From CAJBVG01 sp943372995 (GTDB lineage Bacteria; Bacteroidota; Bacteroidia; Sphingobacteriales; Sphingobacteriaceae): a stretch of DNA of 64,000 nt. Below the pieces are notes generated by a model. That model was not told the DNA's origin. It did not search any database and saw nothing but the letters and a program-made list of their open reading frames with translations. The stretch is from the NCBI GenBank assembly GCA_943372995.1, contig CALSAQ010000005.1, positions 124,001 through 188,000 on the forward strand, in the 5' to 3' direction. Of this stretch, positions 36,807-46,409 are shown one piece after another. Made by a program: the position numbers and the translations under genes. The number at the start of each line of letters is the position of its first letter. Position 1 is the first letter of the stretch.

Positions 36807-37255
36807 TACTTAAGTACTTGTTTTACCATATCGGCAATAGATTTACCATCCGATTTACCTTGTAAAGCTTTATTTGCAGCACCTATTACTTTTCCCATTT
36901 CTTTAGGGTCTGTAACTCCTAAATCAGCTATAATTTTCTCAATTGCTTGTTTAAGCTCATCAGAACTTAATTGCTTCGGCATAAATTCTTCCATCACTGC
37001 TAATTCATCTTCTTCAATTTTTGCCAAATCTGCACGATTTTGTTGCTTATAAATTTCTATAGAATCTTTACGCTGCTTTATTTGCTTTTGAATTGCTTTA
37101 AGTTCTACTTCTTCGCTTAGTTCTTCTCCAACACCTTTCTCGGTTTTAGCCAATAATAGTGCAGCTTTAATTGCGCGTAAACCACGTAAACGAGCTTCTT
37201 GCTTTGCAAGCATCGCTTGTTTTATTTCTGTATCTATTTTTGTAATGAGTGACAT
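36806..37255 (-). CDS. GatB/YqeY-domain protein
   Basis: A 149-residue helical protein, MSLITKIDTEIKQAMLAKQEARLRGLRAIK-like start and a C-terminal LGVTDPKEMGKVIGAANKALQGKSDGKSIADMVK, which is the YqeY version of the GatB tail domain. It may bind tRNA or assist amidotransferases; the function is not established. It is translationally coupled to the glutamine amidotransferase gene. A heptad array lies directly upstream of its ATG. Confidence 0.93.
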   Translation of the reverse strand: MSLITKIDTEIKQAMLAKQEARLRGLRAIKAALLLAKTEKGVGEELSEEVELKAIQKQIKQRKDSIEIYKQQNRADLAKIEEDELAVMEEFMPKQLSSDELKQAIEKIIADLGVTDPKEMGKVIGAANKALQGKSDGKSIADMVKQVLK

Positions 37256-37258
37256 GTT

Positions 37259-37314
37259 TAATTGTAAATTGTAAATTGTAAATTGTAAATTGTAAATTAT
37301 GAGTTATTAATTAT
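37259..37314 (+). repeat. Heptad repeat array between SDR and yqeY genes
   Basis: Eight units: one taattgt, four aaattgt, then aaattat, gagttat and taattat. It starts 4 bases upstream of the yqeY ATG, and its far end includes the stop codon of the SDR gene (37307-37309). Confidence 0.85.
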
Positions 37315-38077
37315 CATTTCTATGTATTTGCGTAGCGTTTGCTTGGGCTGTGGGCATTAGTAACAAATCGTTGATGTTAACATGAGACGGCCTGCTAGCA
37401 CAAAAGTAAATAACTTCAGCGACATCTTCAGGGTGTAAAGGCTCGAAACCATTGTAAACCTTTTTTGCTCTATCTACATCTCCTTTAAAACGTACAATTG
37501 AGAATTCTGTTTCAACTGCGCCAGGATGTACAGCAGTTACCTTTATTCCATACTTAAGTAAATCTATTCTCATCGATTTGCTTAATGAATCTACAGCTGC
37601 TTTAGTAGAACAATACACATTTCCATTAGCATAACTTTCTTTGCCTGCAATAGAACCTATATTAATGATATGTCCACTATTATTTCTAATCATCCAATTT
37701 GAAATTACTTTAGAGACATATAACAATCCTTTAACATTAGTATCAATCATCGTCTCCCAATCAGTAACCGATCCTTCGTAAAACGGTTCTAGCCCCAATG
37801 AAAGCCCAGCATTGTTAATTAGTACATCAATAGATTTCCATTCATTGGGTAAGTTTTGGAGTTGAGAATTTACCATCTCTTTATCACATACATCCATCTC
37901 TACTGTATATACATGAACAGAATATAAATCCTCTAAAATATTTTTCAGATTATTCAATCGATCTACTCTTCTTCCTGAAATTATAATACGATAATTCTGT
38001 TTTGCAAAAACATGTGCACATGCTTCGCCTATACCAGAAGTAGCTCCTGTGATAAGTACTGTTTTAATTTCCGACAT
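37307..38077 (-). CDS. SDR-family NADP-dependent oxidoreductase (YdfG-like)
   Basis: A 256-residue short-chain dehydrogenase. The nucleotide motif is TGATSGIGEACA (residues 10-21), NNAG lies near 89-92, and the active site has SIAG Ser and YCSTK (Tyr, Lys near residues 155-159). RRVDRL after beta-2 suggests NADP preference. The whole pattern resembles YdfG-type 3-hydroxy acid dehydrogenases. It lies 6 bases after porT. Its stop codon is within a heptad array. Confidence 0.9.
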   Translation of the reverse strand: MSEIKTVLITGATSGIGEACAHVFAKQNYRIIISGRRVDRLNNLKNILEDLYSVHVYTVEMDVCDKEMVNSQLQNLPNEWKSIDVLINNAGLSLGLEPFYEGSVTDWETMIDTNVKGLLYVSKVISNWMIRNNSGHIINIGSIAGKESYANGNVYCSTKAAVDSLSKSMRIDLLKYGIKVTAVHPGAVETEFSIVRFKGDVDRAKKVYNGFEPLHPEDVAEVIYFCASRPSHVNINDLLLMPTAQANATQIHRNDN

Positions 38078-38083
38078 AGTATA

Positions 38084-38785
38084 TTATTCGAAATAAAAGG
38101 TAAGACATACAGCTCTAGAAAATAATTGATCCAAGGGACGAGAATAAATATGTCCTTCTTTTTTCAATATATTTTTAGTTCCATAAGAAAATTTAAACTC
38201 GGGTGTAAATTTAAAATATTGATAATATAAATCCCAACCAAAACCCCATTCATAGGATAGGTCCATGTTTTGTAATTTCACTTTTCTGGTAGACTCATCA
38301 AAGATATCCTCCCCTTTTTCAATTTTCTTTTGAGAAATAATATCATAAGAAAACTTAACTCCACCTAAAACATAAAAGCCAACATTTCTATGCCTAATGC
38401 TTCTTAATTTAAAACCAAGCGGTACATCAATATAAGTAGATTCTATACTTCTTATTGCATTCTTTCTAGGATCTGCAAAGGTGTATTCTATTTGTCGATC
38501 AACAAAAGATAAATTTGGTGTGAACCGTAAATCTACATACCTCCATAATAAAACATTGGTTACAATACCGATATGAAAACCTGGACCAGAAACTGGCTTC
38601 ATTTGGAACAGGGTATCAGAAGTGTAGAATTCTTTTTTAGGAAAAACTTTTAGATCGCTGCTTTTAAACCCAATTAAAAAACCGAACCTTAATTTCTGAC
38701 GATCATAGGAAGGTAAATTTATCTGTGCATTAGCATAGCTAAAGCACATTAATAAAATAATAGATATGTAAATAACTTTCTTCAC
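38084..38785 (-). CDS. porT: PorT/SprT-like type IX secretion outer membrane protein
   Basis: A 233-residue protein from a GTG start at 38785, which overlaps the ubiE TAG by one base (TAGTG) and gives a perfect signal peptide ending FSYANAQ; an upstream ATG at 38812 would add nine residues. The mature part is a small outer membrane barrel (LRFGFLIGFKSSDLKVF, then VDLRFTPNLSFVDRQIEYTF, then IDVPLGFKLRSIRHRNVGFYVLGG). PorT is needed for T9SS function, and the ubiE-porT pairing is common in Bacteroidota. A T9SS client protease lies nearby at 40302. Confidence 0.82.
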   Translation of the reverse strand: MKKVIYISIILLMCFSYANAQINLPSYDRQKLRFGFLIGFKSSDLKVFPKKEFYTSDTLFQMKPVSGPGFHIGIVTNVLLWRYVDLRFTPNLSFVDRQIEYTFADPRKNAIRSIESTYIDVPLGFKLRSIRHRNVGFYVLGGVKFSYDIISQKKIEKGEDIFDESTRKVKLQNMDLSYEWGFGWDLYYQYFKFTPEFKFSYGTKNILKKEGHIYSRPLDQLFSRAVCLTFYFE

Positions 38786-39510
38786 TATTTTATACCTGTA
38801 TAAATACTGCAAATACCAAAACCTAAGACCAATTGCTTAGTGTTTTTAAATCCTACCCCATTCATTCTATCTAAAAAATCTTGCCCATCAGGAAATGCTT
38901 TCACCGATTCTGGTAAATAGGTATAAGCTTTAGGATCATTTGAAAATAATTTCCCAAACATGGGTAATATTTTAAACGAATAAAAATTATAAAATTGTTT
39001 AACAGGGAACTTTTTAGGGTTAGAAAATTCTAAAACCACTAGTTTACCATTCGTTTTTAACACTCTATGGATATCAGATAAGCCTTTGTCAAGATTTTCA
39101 AAGTTTCTCACACCAAAGCTAACGGTTGCAGCATCAAAGGTATTGTCGTCGAATAATAATTTTTCTGAATCCCCTAGTTGTACTTCAAAACGATGAGATT
39201 CATTACGTTTATTTATTTTTTCATTGGCAATGGCCAACATCCCCTCCGAGATATCAACACCAATAATTTTATCAGGATTTAAACTTAAGGCTTCAAAAGC
39301 AAAATCTCCTGTGCCAGTAGCAATATCTAATATGTATTTAGGTTTTAACTCCTTAAGCTCTTTAATTGCTTTCTTTCTCCATATAATATCTATCCCTAGA
39401 GATAGAAAATGATTTAAAAAATCGTAGGTTTTAGCAATATTGTTAAACATACTTGCTACCTGCTCTTTTTTAGAATCGTTTTGATTATACGGTTTTACAT
39501 TGGTTCCCAT
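38785..39510 (-). CDS. ubiE: Demethylmenaquinone methyltransferase
   Basis: A 241-residue methyltransferase. The SAM motif is DIATGTGDFAFEAL (around residues 62-75), with GVDISEGML and VSFGVRNFENLDKGL, both UbiE/MenG hallmarks. It makes menaquinone from its demethyl precursor, the quinone likely used by the complex I encoded in this window. It is coupled to porT through a TAGTG overlap. Confidence 0.95.
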   Translation of the reverse strand: MGTNVKPYNQNDSKKEQVASMFNNIAKTYDFLNHFLSLGIDIIWRKKAIKELKELKPKYILDIATGTGDFAFEALSLNPDKIIGVDISEGMLAIANEKINKRNESHRFEVQLGDSEKLLFDDNTFDAATVSFGVRNFENLDKGLSDIHRVLKTNGKLVVLEFSNPKKFPVKQFYNFYSFKILPMFGKLFSNDPKAYTYLPESVKAFPDGQDFLDRMNGVGFKNTKQLVLGFGICSIYTGIK

Positions 39511-39572
39511 GGCTGGCGAAGTTAAGAAATCTAATTGTTAATGCCGATATTCGCATTTAAACTTATTGAAAA

Positions 39573-40265
39573 ATGAACATAATTTTATTACATGGTGCAA
39601 TAGGCACTAAAAAACAAATGAGCTCCATAAAGGATGCATTATCTACTGAACATCAAGTACATGCTTTCGATTTTCCAGGGCATGGTGAACATCCAGAGAT
39701 GGAACAAGGATTTAGTATAGAAGTTTTCGAAAACTGGGTAAAAGATGCCATTCATTCTCTAGAGGGTGATGTTGCTATATTAGGCTATAGTTTAGGGGGG
39801 TATGTAGGACTACGATTAGCGGCGCAATTACCAGACAAGGTGAAGGCTGTAATGACTTTTGGAACAATATTCAATTGGCATCCAGAACAAGCTACAAAAC
39901 AGATTGGGATGATTAATCCTGAAAAAATAAAAGAGAAAGTTCCAACATTTGCAGCAATCTTGGAAGAAACTCATGGAGATAAGTGGATGAAAGTTTTATA
40001 TCATACACATCATCTTTTAGAAAAGTTAGGTGCAAAACCATTATTAACAGAGGAAAATTTATCCCAAATTACTTGCCCTTGTATAATTTCTGTTGGCGAC
40101 AGAGATGCACTTGTGACCGTTGAGGAAAGCTATGCTACTTATAAATTAATCCCTAACGCTGCATTTACTGTTTATGCTAATACTGGGCATCCTATTGAAA
40201 AAGCACCTTTAGAAAAAATAAAAAGAGACTTCTCCGACTTACTTACAAAATGTATTAGTAAGTAG
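39573..40265 (+). CDS. Alpha/beta hydrolase
   Basis: A 230-residue hydrolase. HGAIGTKKQM is the oxyanion loop, GYSLGGYVGL holds nucleophile Ser near residue 87, GDRDALV holds Asp and NTGHPIEKAP holds His. It is divergent from ubiE (62-base gap). A role in menaquinone synthesis, as for MenH-type hydrolases, is suggested only by that neighbour. The last 14 codons encode the left arm of the terminator hairpin. Confidence 0.88.
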   Translation: MNIILLHGAIGTKKQMSSIKDALSTEHQVHAFDFPGHGEHPEMEQGFSIEVFENWVKDAIHSLEGDVAILGYSLGGYVGLRLAAQLPDKVKAVMTFGTIFNWHPEQATKQIGMINPEKIKEKVPTFAAILEETHGDKWMKVLYHTHHLLEKLGAKPLLTEENLSQITCPCIISVGDRDALVTVEESYATYKLIPNAAFTVYANTGHPIEKAPLEKIKRDFSDLLTKCISK

Positions 40266-40290
40266 AAGAAGTCTCTTCTATAATTTTTTT
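40223..40290 (+). terminator. Large terminator hairpin overlapping the hydrolase 3' end
   Basis: Arms 40223-40243 and 40257-40277 pair over 21 bases with one 3-base mismatch block and a 13-base loop. An alternative smaller stem pairs 40263-40269 with 40274-40280. A run of seven T starts at 40284. Half of the stem is coding sequence. Confidence 0.75.
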
Positions 40291-40301
40291 AGCAATTAGT
40301 A

Positions 40302-43300
40302 TTAATTCATTTTCACAACTCTTTTAGTTGTTGTTTTTTCACTAGAAAGAATTTTAATAAAATAAATACCGTTAGCGTAACTTGATAAATCAAACTGATA
40401 ATTCAATTCTTCATTAGTTTTCATTATGCTATTATTCATTAATATTCTACCTAGTTCATCAACAACTTGAAGAGTTGTTTCACCTGTATACTCATCTTTT
40501 ATTTGAACATTAAATACATTAGAAGAAGGGTTAGGGAAAATATCAATTGAAGTAAACTCTTTATTTTGATTAATTCCTACTGTAAAGGCAAACTCTAGTG
40601 TATTAGAATATGATGAATATCCGAATGCATTAACAGCTCTTACTCGATATGCATAAGTAGTACCATCAACTAAATTTGTTGCAATGAAAACTGTAGTGTT
40701 AGCTCCTAAACTTGAAGCTACTTCAGTAAATGTAGTATCGGTACCTACTTTTCTTTCTACTCTATATCCATTTTCATTAGTTGCATTATCTGTCCATTTT
40801 AAAGTTGCACTAGATGCTGTTTGAGACAACTTAGTTAAATTAGTTGGAGCTGATGGCAAACTACCTGTGGTAAAGCCTACGAATTTTAATGCTGGACCAT
40901 CACCACAATTATTTGTTCCATATATCCTAGCAAATAATTGAGTTGAAAATGGGATGGCTTTTGGCGCGAAACTACTGCTTGTATTTCCTAAAATTATTGT
41001 ATCTAAAACTATAGCATTAAAATTAGAATCTGTAGCAATTTCAATTTTGTATCCAGTAGCGTTAGTTGCGGTGTTCCATGTAAATGGAGTATTTGGATTG
41101 ACATTAATTTGACCATTAGCTGGGGAAGTAAATCCTACGGCAATTGTTACAGGGGCTAAAACAGTAAAGCTAGAAGATACTGATCTCACTTTCACACCTG
41201 AGGTGCCAACAAAGGTGATATTTTTAGAACCCAACGTTAAACCAGCTGTAGTCACTTTTGCTATTATGGTTTCACCTGGTAATACAGATGCTTTGCTGAA
41301 ACTTACACTTGCACCTGCAGGAACATTTGTTGCAGAAGGAATGATAGGATCTGTAAATCCTAAAATAGAATTGAACGATAAATCAAAATATGCTGTATCA
41401 GGAGGGCAAACTCCAGATGGAACTGTATTTACTGCAGAAGCTGTAAAGTCGGGACTTGTAGGAGTAAGTACTCTTAACGCAGCATTACTGATATCGAAAA
41501 ATATATTTCCCAAAGCTTGAATTTTTATACGAGCAGTATTTGTAATATTATTAGGAATAACAACTGCTTCCGAACCATCATTTTCTGTACTATCACTAAT
41601 TACAATTGGGAAAGTTAATCCTCCATCTGTTGATAATAATATTCTCACATAACTACAATTAACAGGTGCTGTATTGGTATTAGCAACATTCCATGTTATG
41701 GTTTCTGTTGAACCAATGTATACAGTATCTATAACATTAAAACTTGATATATTAAAAGGACCAGCCGCAGCGCTTACTGTTATGGTCATTTCGTCTTTAC
41801 CAGTAGCTCCAGCCATAGCTTTATTATCTCTCGCGGTAAGTCTAAATTTCATAGATCTTCCGTAATTAGGTAAACGCTCGCCTTTAATTTGAGTATTTGT
41901 TAGGATATCATTCAACTTAGGGAAAGTACGTACAGGTTGACTTGTTGGTGGGAAAAATCTAAATAAAGGAGAATTTCCTGTGGTTGTATTAGGTGCACCA
42001 CCTGGACCTAAATCCATTTGCTCCCAGCTATATTTTAACTCATCACCATCTGGATCTGTAGCTGAACCTACCAATGTAAATGGAGTACTAATCGGAATAG
42101 TGTAATTAGCACCTGCGTTTACTACTGGAGGATTATTGGTTGTTACCGTTTTTACTGGGCAATTATTTCCTTGCCCTGAATTAATAAATGCATTTATCTC
42201 ATCTAAACTAATAGCATGAAAATAAGGATCAGAATGGGCAGCTAAATCGTCGGCACCACATATACCTGCATAGGCCATAATCGTTGTACCACTTCCTGGT
42301 TCGTATGCAGTTGCTCCACTTCTATTACCTCCACCACATGCACCTGTTACCGAATTGAAGGTATGATTACCCGCAAATTGATGTCCCATTTCATGGGCTA
42401 CATAGTCGATATCAAAACCATCACCTACTGGAGACGGAGACCCTGTTACTCCTTCGGCTTTAGAGCTAGTACATACTACCCCTAAACCTGCAATACCTCC
42501 ACCACCAGTACTAAATACGTGTCCAATATCATAATTTGCTGAACCTATTCTTGCATTAACTGTATTTTGGTTTTGCGAAAGCATCGCACCACCATCATTA
42601 TTCGAATATGGATCAGAAGAACCTGGTAAAAATATTAGTGTATCGTTATTATCTACTAAGTTCATGTGTACTGCGACATCAGTTTCATAAACACCATTAA
42701 CACGATTCATTGAAGTAACCATTTTAGCGAGCACTTGCTCTTTAGTAGGATTTCCTGAACCAGTAGCAGCAGAAGAGTATTCTACTGTACAAGCTAATGC
42801 TAAGCGATATGTTCTTAACTGTACAACAGCAGAACCACCTCTTTGATAGTAAGCATCTAATCTAGCTCTGGTCTCTTCTTGGAATTTTTCGTCTGATACC
42901 GTGCTACAGTTAAACGTATTTGCCCATGAGGGTAAATCTTTTCTGTAATAACTTATGTATGTTGTGGTTGTATAATTTGAAACTGGATCAATAAAATATC
43001 TACCGTCTTCAGATAATACCATTGCGTGGAAACCATAAGGGCCAATATCGATTTTAACGATATTAGATGGGTTTTCTACCCCAGTACCTGTAAATGTTTT
43101 TATGTTAGCATATTTTGCTGCTAAGCCAGATTCCATCATGGGAGTTTCTACTATATTGAATCTCTCAAATGATCCATATGGCATTGGAATTTCAATTTCT
43201 GTAGAGCTTGATTTTAATGAATAAATTGATTCGGCAAGTGGAGCTGCTAATAACTTCCCTTTCATTGCTTCATAATTCAGCTCTAATGTCCTAAATTTTT

Positions 43301-43448
43301 CAGGATATACCTTTGAGGGACTAAGCATTTTGCTTGCACTAGTTGAAGAAATATCGCTCCAATTATTATTGCTCGCATAAGTATTTGTGTAAATACCAAC
43401 AAGGGCTACACAAACTAAAGTGGCTTTATTAATGTATTTTTTAAACAT
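40302..43448 (-). CDS. Secreted reprolysin-like zinc metalloprotease with T9SS sorting domain
   Basis: A 1048-residue precursor. A signal peptide ends near TYA; a propeptide of about 200 residues follows. The metzincin zinc motif HEMGHQFAGNH is near residue 350, with Met-turn GTTIMAYAG about 40 residues later. Then come PKD/Ig-like domains, a fibronectin type III domain (APTNLTKLSQTASSATLKW, near residue 860), and a type A T9SS C-terminal domain (IDIFPNPSSNVFNVQIKD through VKMN). It would be exported by the T9SS and act at or outside the cell surface. Its substrate is unknown. Confidence 0.92.
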   Translation of the reverse strand: MFKKYINKATLVCVALVGIYTNTYASNNNWSDISSTSASKMLSPSKVYPEKFRTLELNYEAMKGKLLAAPLAESIYSLKSSSTEIEIPMPYGSFERFNIVETPMMESGLAAKYANIKTFTGTGVENPSNIVKIDIGPYGFHAMVLSEDGRYFIDPVSNYTTTTYISYYRKDLPSWANTFNCSTVSDEKFQEETRARLDAYYQRGGSAVVQLRTYRLALACTVEYSSAATGSGNPTKEQVLAKMVTSMNRVNGVYETDVAVHMNLVDNNDTLIFLPGSSDPYSNNDGGAMLSQNQNTVNARIGSANYDIGHVFSTGGGGIAGLGVVCTSSKAEGVTGSPSPVGDGFDIDYVAHEMGHQFAGNHTFNSVTGACGGGNRSGATAYEPGSGTTIMAYAGICGADDLAAHSDPYFHAISLDEINAFINSGQGNNCPVKTVTTNNPPVVNAGANYTIPISTPFTLVGSATDPDGDELKYSWEQMDLGPGGAPNTTTGNSPLFRFFPPTSQPVRTFPKLNDILTNTQIKGERLPNYGRSMKFRLTARDNKAMAGATGKDEMTITVSAAAGPFNISSFNVIDTVYIGSTETITWNVANTNTAPVNCSYVRILLSTDGGLTFPIVISDSTENDGSEAVVIPNNITNTARIKIQALGNIFFDISNAALRVLTPTSPDFTASAVNTVPSGVCPPDTAYFDLSFNSILGFTDPIIPSATNVPAGASVSFSKASVLPGETIIAKVTTAGLTLGSKNITFVGTSGVKVRSVSSSFTVLAPVTIAVGFTSPANGQINVNPNTPFTWNTATNATGYKIEIATDSNFNAIVLDTIILGNTSSSFAPKAIPFSTQLFARIYGTNNCGDGPALKFVGFTTGSLPSAPTNLTKLSQTASSATLKWTDNATNENGYRVERKVGTDTTFTEVASSLGANTTVFIATNLVDGTTYAYRVRAVNAFGYSSYSNTLEFAFTVGINQNKEFTSIDIFPNPSSNVFNVQIKDEYTGETTLQVVDELGRILMNNSIMKTNEELNYQFDLSSYANGIYFIKILSSEKTTTKRVVKMN

Positions 43449-43509
43449 CTTTAATTAATTAATATGCTAATATAGCTGATTTCAAGCTCCTCAGAGCAAT
43501 AATCGTGAC

Positions 43510-43539
43510 AAAAAAGTAAAGCCCTATTGAAAGGGCTTT
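43510..43539 (-). terminator. Intrinsic terminator of the 43.6-44.2 kb gene
   Basis: Stem 43532-43539 with 43518-43525 (aaagccct and its complement), a 6-base loop, and on the minus strand a run of six T (43510-43515) after 2 bases. It lies 47 bases after the gene's stop. Confidence 0.75.
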
Positions 43540-43585
43540 TAAAAGATTATTTTCTAGAAATTATGAACAGCTATAGGAATTATTT

Positions 43586-44224
43586 CTAATAGGCTTCTTT
43601 TTCTTTATTAGGATTGTATTTGAATTCGTACATTTTAATAAATGCTTTCCCTAAACGAGTAGCTAAATTGGGTTCGTAGGTAGCTCCTTTGTCGAATGCA
43701 ACCATAGTATTGTATTGAATAATACTTTCTTTTTTTTTTGTACTTGCAGTTGAGTACTGTAAATCGAATGGTTTTTCTAAGGTTTTAGGGAATAACAATA
43801 CCCTCTTGGTACTTTCTACAGTATTTGTTCTTTTAACATCTATCAAGGTAAAATTTATAGTAATACTCTGTAATTGATCCTTATAACATAATGATGTAGG
43901 TTCCGATTTCAAATGTAAAATCAAATTATCATTCTGGTCAAAAGAAGCTGCAGTAACCTGATATTCACAATTATTTTTATTAGGGCTATTTGATGAGAAA
44001 TAGATAATGGGTTTATATTTCAATATCTTCTCTATAATCCATGTTTTTGTTTCCTCTAAAGTCGGTTCTTTAACAGGTTCCACTACTGGAGGAGGGGGAG
44101 GAACAGGTTTTGGTGCTACTTTTTTAACTGGTTTTTTACGTGCTTTGTTCGGCACCTGTGCAAAAGAGTATTCAGCTGATAAGGCTGTAAGAGCTAACAC
44201 AAATAGTATGACTAATTTTTTCAT
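43586..44224 (-). CDS. Secreted hypothetical protein with Pro/Lys-rich linker
   Basis: A 212-residue protein not recognised. It has a signal peptide ending EYSFAQ (about residue 23), a basic and proline-rich linker (residues about 28-55, with a PPPPP run), and a globular part beginning EETKTWIIEKILKYKPIIYF with one Cys pair region (NCEYQ and LCYKDQ). It lies one base after the E1 dehydrogenase stop on the same strand, so it may be co-transcribed, though its export sets it apart in role. Confidence 0.65.
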   Translation of the reverse strand: MKKLVILFVLALTALSAEYSFAQVPNKARKKPVKKVAPKPVPPPPPVVEPVKEPTLEETKTWIIEKILKYKPIIYFSSNSPNKNNCEYQVTAASFDQNDNLILHLKSEPTSLCYKDQLQSITINFTLIDVKRTNTVESTKRVLLFPKTLEKPFDLQYSTASTKKKESIIQYNTMVAFDKGATYEPNLATRLGKAFIKMYEFKYNPNKEKEAY

Positions 44225-44225
44225 C

Positions 44226-46304
44226 TTAATAAGCTAATAATTCATTTACGGCTATGGTCACTTTTTCTGCATTCGGAATCATGGTATGTTCTAACGTTGA
44301 GTTCAACGGTATAGCTGGTAATACTTCAGAACCAACAACCTGTACTGGAGCATCTAAATATTGAAAACAAGCAGAAGATATTCTTCCTGCTAAAGCTTGT
44401 GCAAATGAATTATGTACAGGTTCTTCTGTGAGCACAATACATCTGCCATTTTTCTTAACGGAATTAAATACTAATTCAGTATCTACTGGATGTATACTTC
44501 TTAAATCGATAATTTCTACCTGATTTTTCATAAAGCGGGTCGCATTCTTAGCCCAATAAACACCCATACCATATGTAATAATGGTTAATGTTTGTTTATG
44601 CTCTTCAGTATTCGATTCTTGAACAATCCTTCCCTTACCAATTGGGATGATATAATCCTCATCGGGTTCAATTGTTTTTGCATCCTCTGTACCTTTTATT
44701 TTCGACCAGTATAATCCTTTATGTTCAAGCATAATTACAGGGTTTGGATCATAATAAGCTGCTTTCATCAAACCTTTTAAATCGGCACCTGTAGATGGAT
44801 AACATATTTTTATACCTCGAATATTTGCTAATACCGATTCTACCGATGAAGAATGGTAAGGACCTCCGCTACCATATGCTCCAATAGGAACTCTGATAAT
44901 TGCACTCACTGGCCATTTGCCATTAGATAAATAACAAGACCTTGCAACCTCTGTGAAAAGTTGATTTAAACCTGGCCAGATATAGTCTGCAAATTGAACC
45001 TCAACAATTGGCTTTAATCCCACTGCCGACATACCCACTGTACTTCCAATAATAAATGCTTCTTGTATCGGTGTGTTAAATACTCTGTGAGAACCAAATT
45101 TATTAGCTAAGGTAGCGGCCTCTCTAAATACACCGCCCAAACGTGCTCCCACATCTTGTCCGTATAATAAACATTCAGGATGTTTCTCCATTAATTCTTT
45201 TACTGCAAATAATGCAGAATCTACCATTACGGTAGCTTCTTTACCCACTGGTGCTCGTACTCCTTTTTCTTCTGTAACTGAAGTTGGAGCAAAATCGTGC
45301 TTAAATAAATCTTCTGGTTTAGGATCCTCAGCTAAAAGTGCACGGTCGTATTGCACTTGCACTTCTTTTTGAACTTTGATATTTAGTGTATCTAAAATCA
45401 ACTCTTCAATACCAATATCAATTAATTGTTTTTTAAATTTTGGGAATGGATCTCTTAAAGCTGCTTCTTCTAAATCATCTCTATACCATTCTTTTCTAAC
45501 ACCTGATGTATGGTGATTTAACAAAGGTACTTTTGCGTGTATTAAAAAAGGACGACGCTCTTTTCTAACCAAGCTTATTACTTCTTCAATAGTTTTGTAC
45601 GATTGTATAAAATCTGTACCATCGATTGAACGAACTTCTAATCCTTTAAAACCTTGAGCATATTCGTTAGCATCCATTGCACGAATCTCTTTCGCATTGG
45701 CAGAAATATCCCATTCATTATCCTGTACTAAATAGATAATTGGTAATTTCTTCAACACTGCCATCTGAAATGCTTCGGAAACTTCACCCTCTGTGATACA
45801 TGCATCACCTAATGAACATACTACTACAGGTGCATGCTCATCAACATGTGATAAGCCTGTATTTTCTTTGTACTGAATCCCTAATGCAATACCTGTTGTT
45901 GGTATCGCTTGCATACCTGTTGCCGACGATTGATGAGGAATTTTGGGCATATCAGGGCGGTTCAAACTAGGGTGAGAATAATAAGTTCTACCACCAGAAA
46001 AAGGGTCATCGCGTTTAGCCAACAATTGTAACATCAGTTCATAGGGTTTCATCCCTATTCCCAATAAAATTGAGTCATCACGATAATATGCTGATAAATA
46101 ATCTTGAGCTTTTAATTGTAGACCCATTGCCAGCTGAACAGCTTCATGGCCTCTAGAAGTTGCATGTACGTATTTTGCTGTAACTTCTTTATTCGCTTCG
46201 TATAATTCTGTTAATGCCTTTGCAGTACACATTAACTCCCACGCTTTCAATAATATCTCCTCAGAAATCTGAGGTTCTTTTACTGTTTTATCTTTAATTG
46301 CCAT
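44226..46304 (-). CDS. Fused alpha-beta E1 component of a 2-oxoacid dehydrogenase
   Basis: A 692-residue fusion. The N-terminal alpha half carries the thiamine diphosphate motif (GDACITEGEVSEAF, ending in QDNEWD, about residues 167-200) and HHTSGVRKEWYRDD-like phosphorylation-loop residues. The beta half starts near residue 350 (VMVDSALFAVKELMEKHPE, GQDVGARLGGVFREA). It decarboxylates a branched-chain 2-oxoacid or pyruvate in a complex with E2 and E3 encoded elsewhere. A TATCTTTG box and a 10-unit heptad array lie directly upstream. Confidence 0.92.
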   Translation of the reverse strand: MAIKDKTVKEPQISEEILLKAWELMCTAKALTELYEANKEVTAKYVHATSRGHEAVQLAMGLQLKAQDYLSAYYRDDSILLGIGMKPYELMLQLLAKRDDPFSGGRTYYSHPSLNRPDMPKIPHQSSATGMQAIPTTGIALGIQYKENTGLSHVDEHAPVVVCSLGDACITEGEVSEAFQMAVLKKLPIIYLVQDNEWDISANAKEIRAMDANEYAQGFKGLEVRSIDGTDFIQSYKTIEEVISLVRKERRPFLIHAKVPLLNHHTSGVRKEWYRDDLEEAALRDPFPKFKKQLIDIGIEELILDTLNIKVQKEVQVQYDRALLAEDPKPEDLFKHDFAPTSVTEEKGVRAPVGKEATVMVDSALFAVKELMEKHPECLLYGQDVGARLGGVFREAATLANKFGSHRVFNTPIQEAFIIGSTVGMSAVGLKPIVEVQFADYIWPGLNQLFTEVARSCYLSNGKWPVSAIIRVPIGAYGSGGPYHSSSVESVLANIRGIKICYPSTGADLKGLMKAAYYDPNPVIMLEHKGLYWSKIKGTEDAKTIEPDEDYIIPIGKGRIVQESNTEEHKQTLTIITYGMGVYWAKNATRFMKNQVEIIDLRSIHPVDTELVFNSVKKNGRCIVLTEEPVHNSFAQALAGRISSACFQYLDAPVQVVGSEVLPAIPLNSTLEHTMIPNAEKVTIAVNELLAY

Positions 46305-46320
46305 ATTTTGGTAAAAGGAA

Positions 46321-46328
46321 CAAAGATA
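46321..46328 (-). promoter_or_regulatory. Putative -7 box for the E1 dehydrogenase gene
   Basis: On the minus strand it reads TATCTTTG, an exact TAnnTTTG match, 16 bases upstream of the ATG. A heptad array starts 11 bases further upstream and occupies the -33 zone. Confidence 0.55.
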
Positions 46329-46339
46329 GTAAAAAATGG

Positions 46340-46409
46340 TAACTAGTGACTGGTGACTAGTGACTGGTACGAACTACGAGTTACGAACTACGAGGTACGA
46401 GCTACGAAT
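46340..46409 (+). repeat. Mosaic heptad array, two unit families in one register
   Basis: Ten uninterrupted 7-base units: four of the taactag/tgactgg/tgactag family and six of the tacgaac/tacgagt/tacgagg family. The two families join without loss of the 7-base register. The last unit includes the stop of the hydratase gene (46402-46404). Confidence 0.9.
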
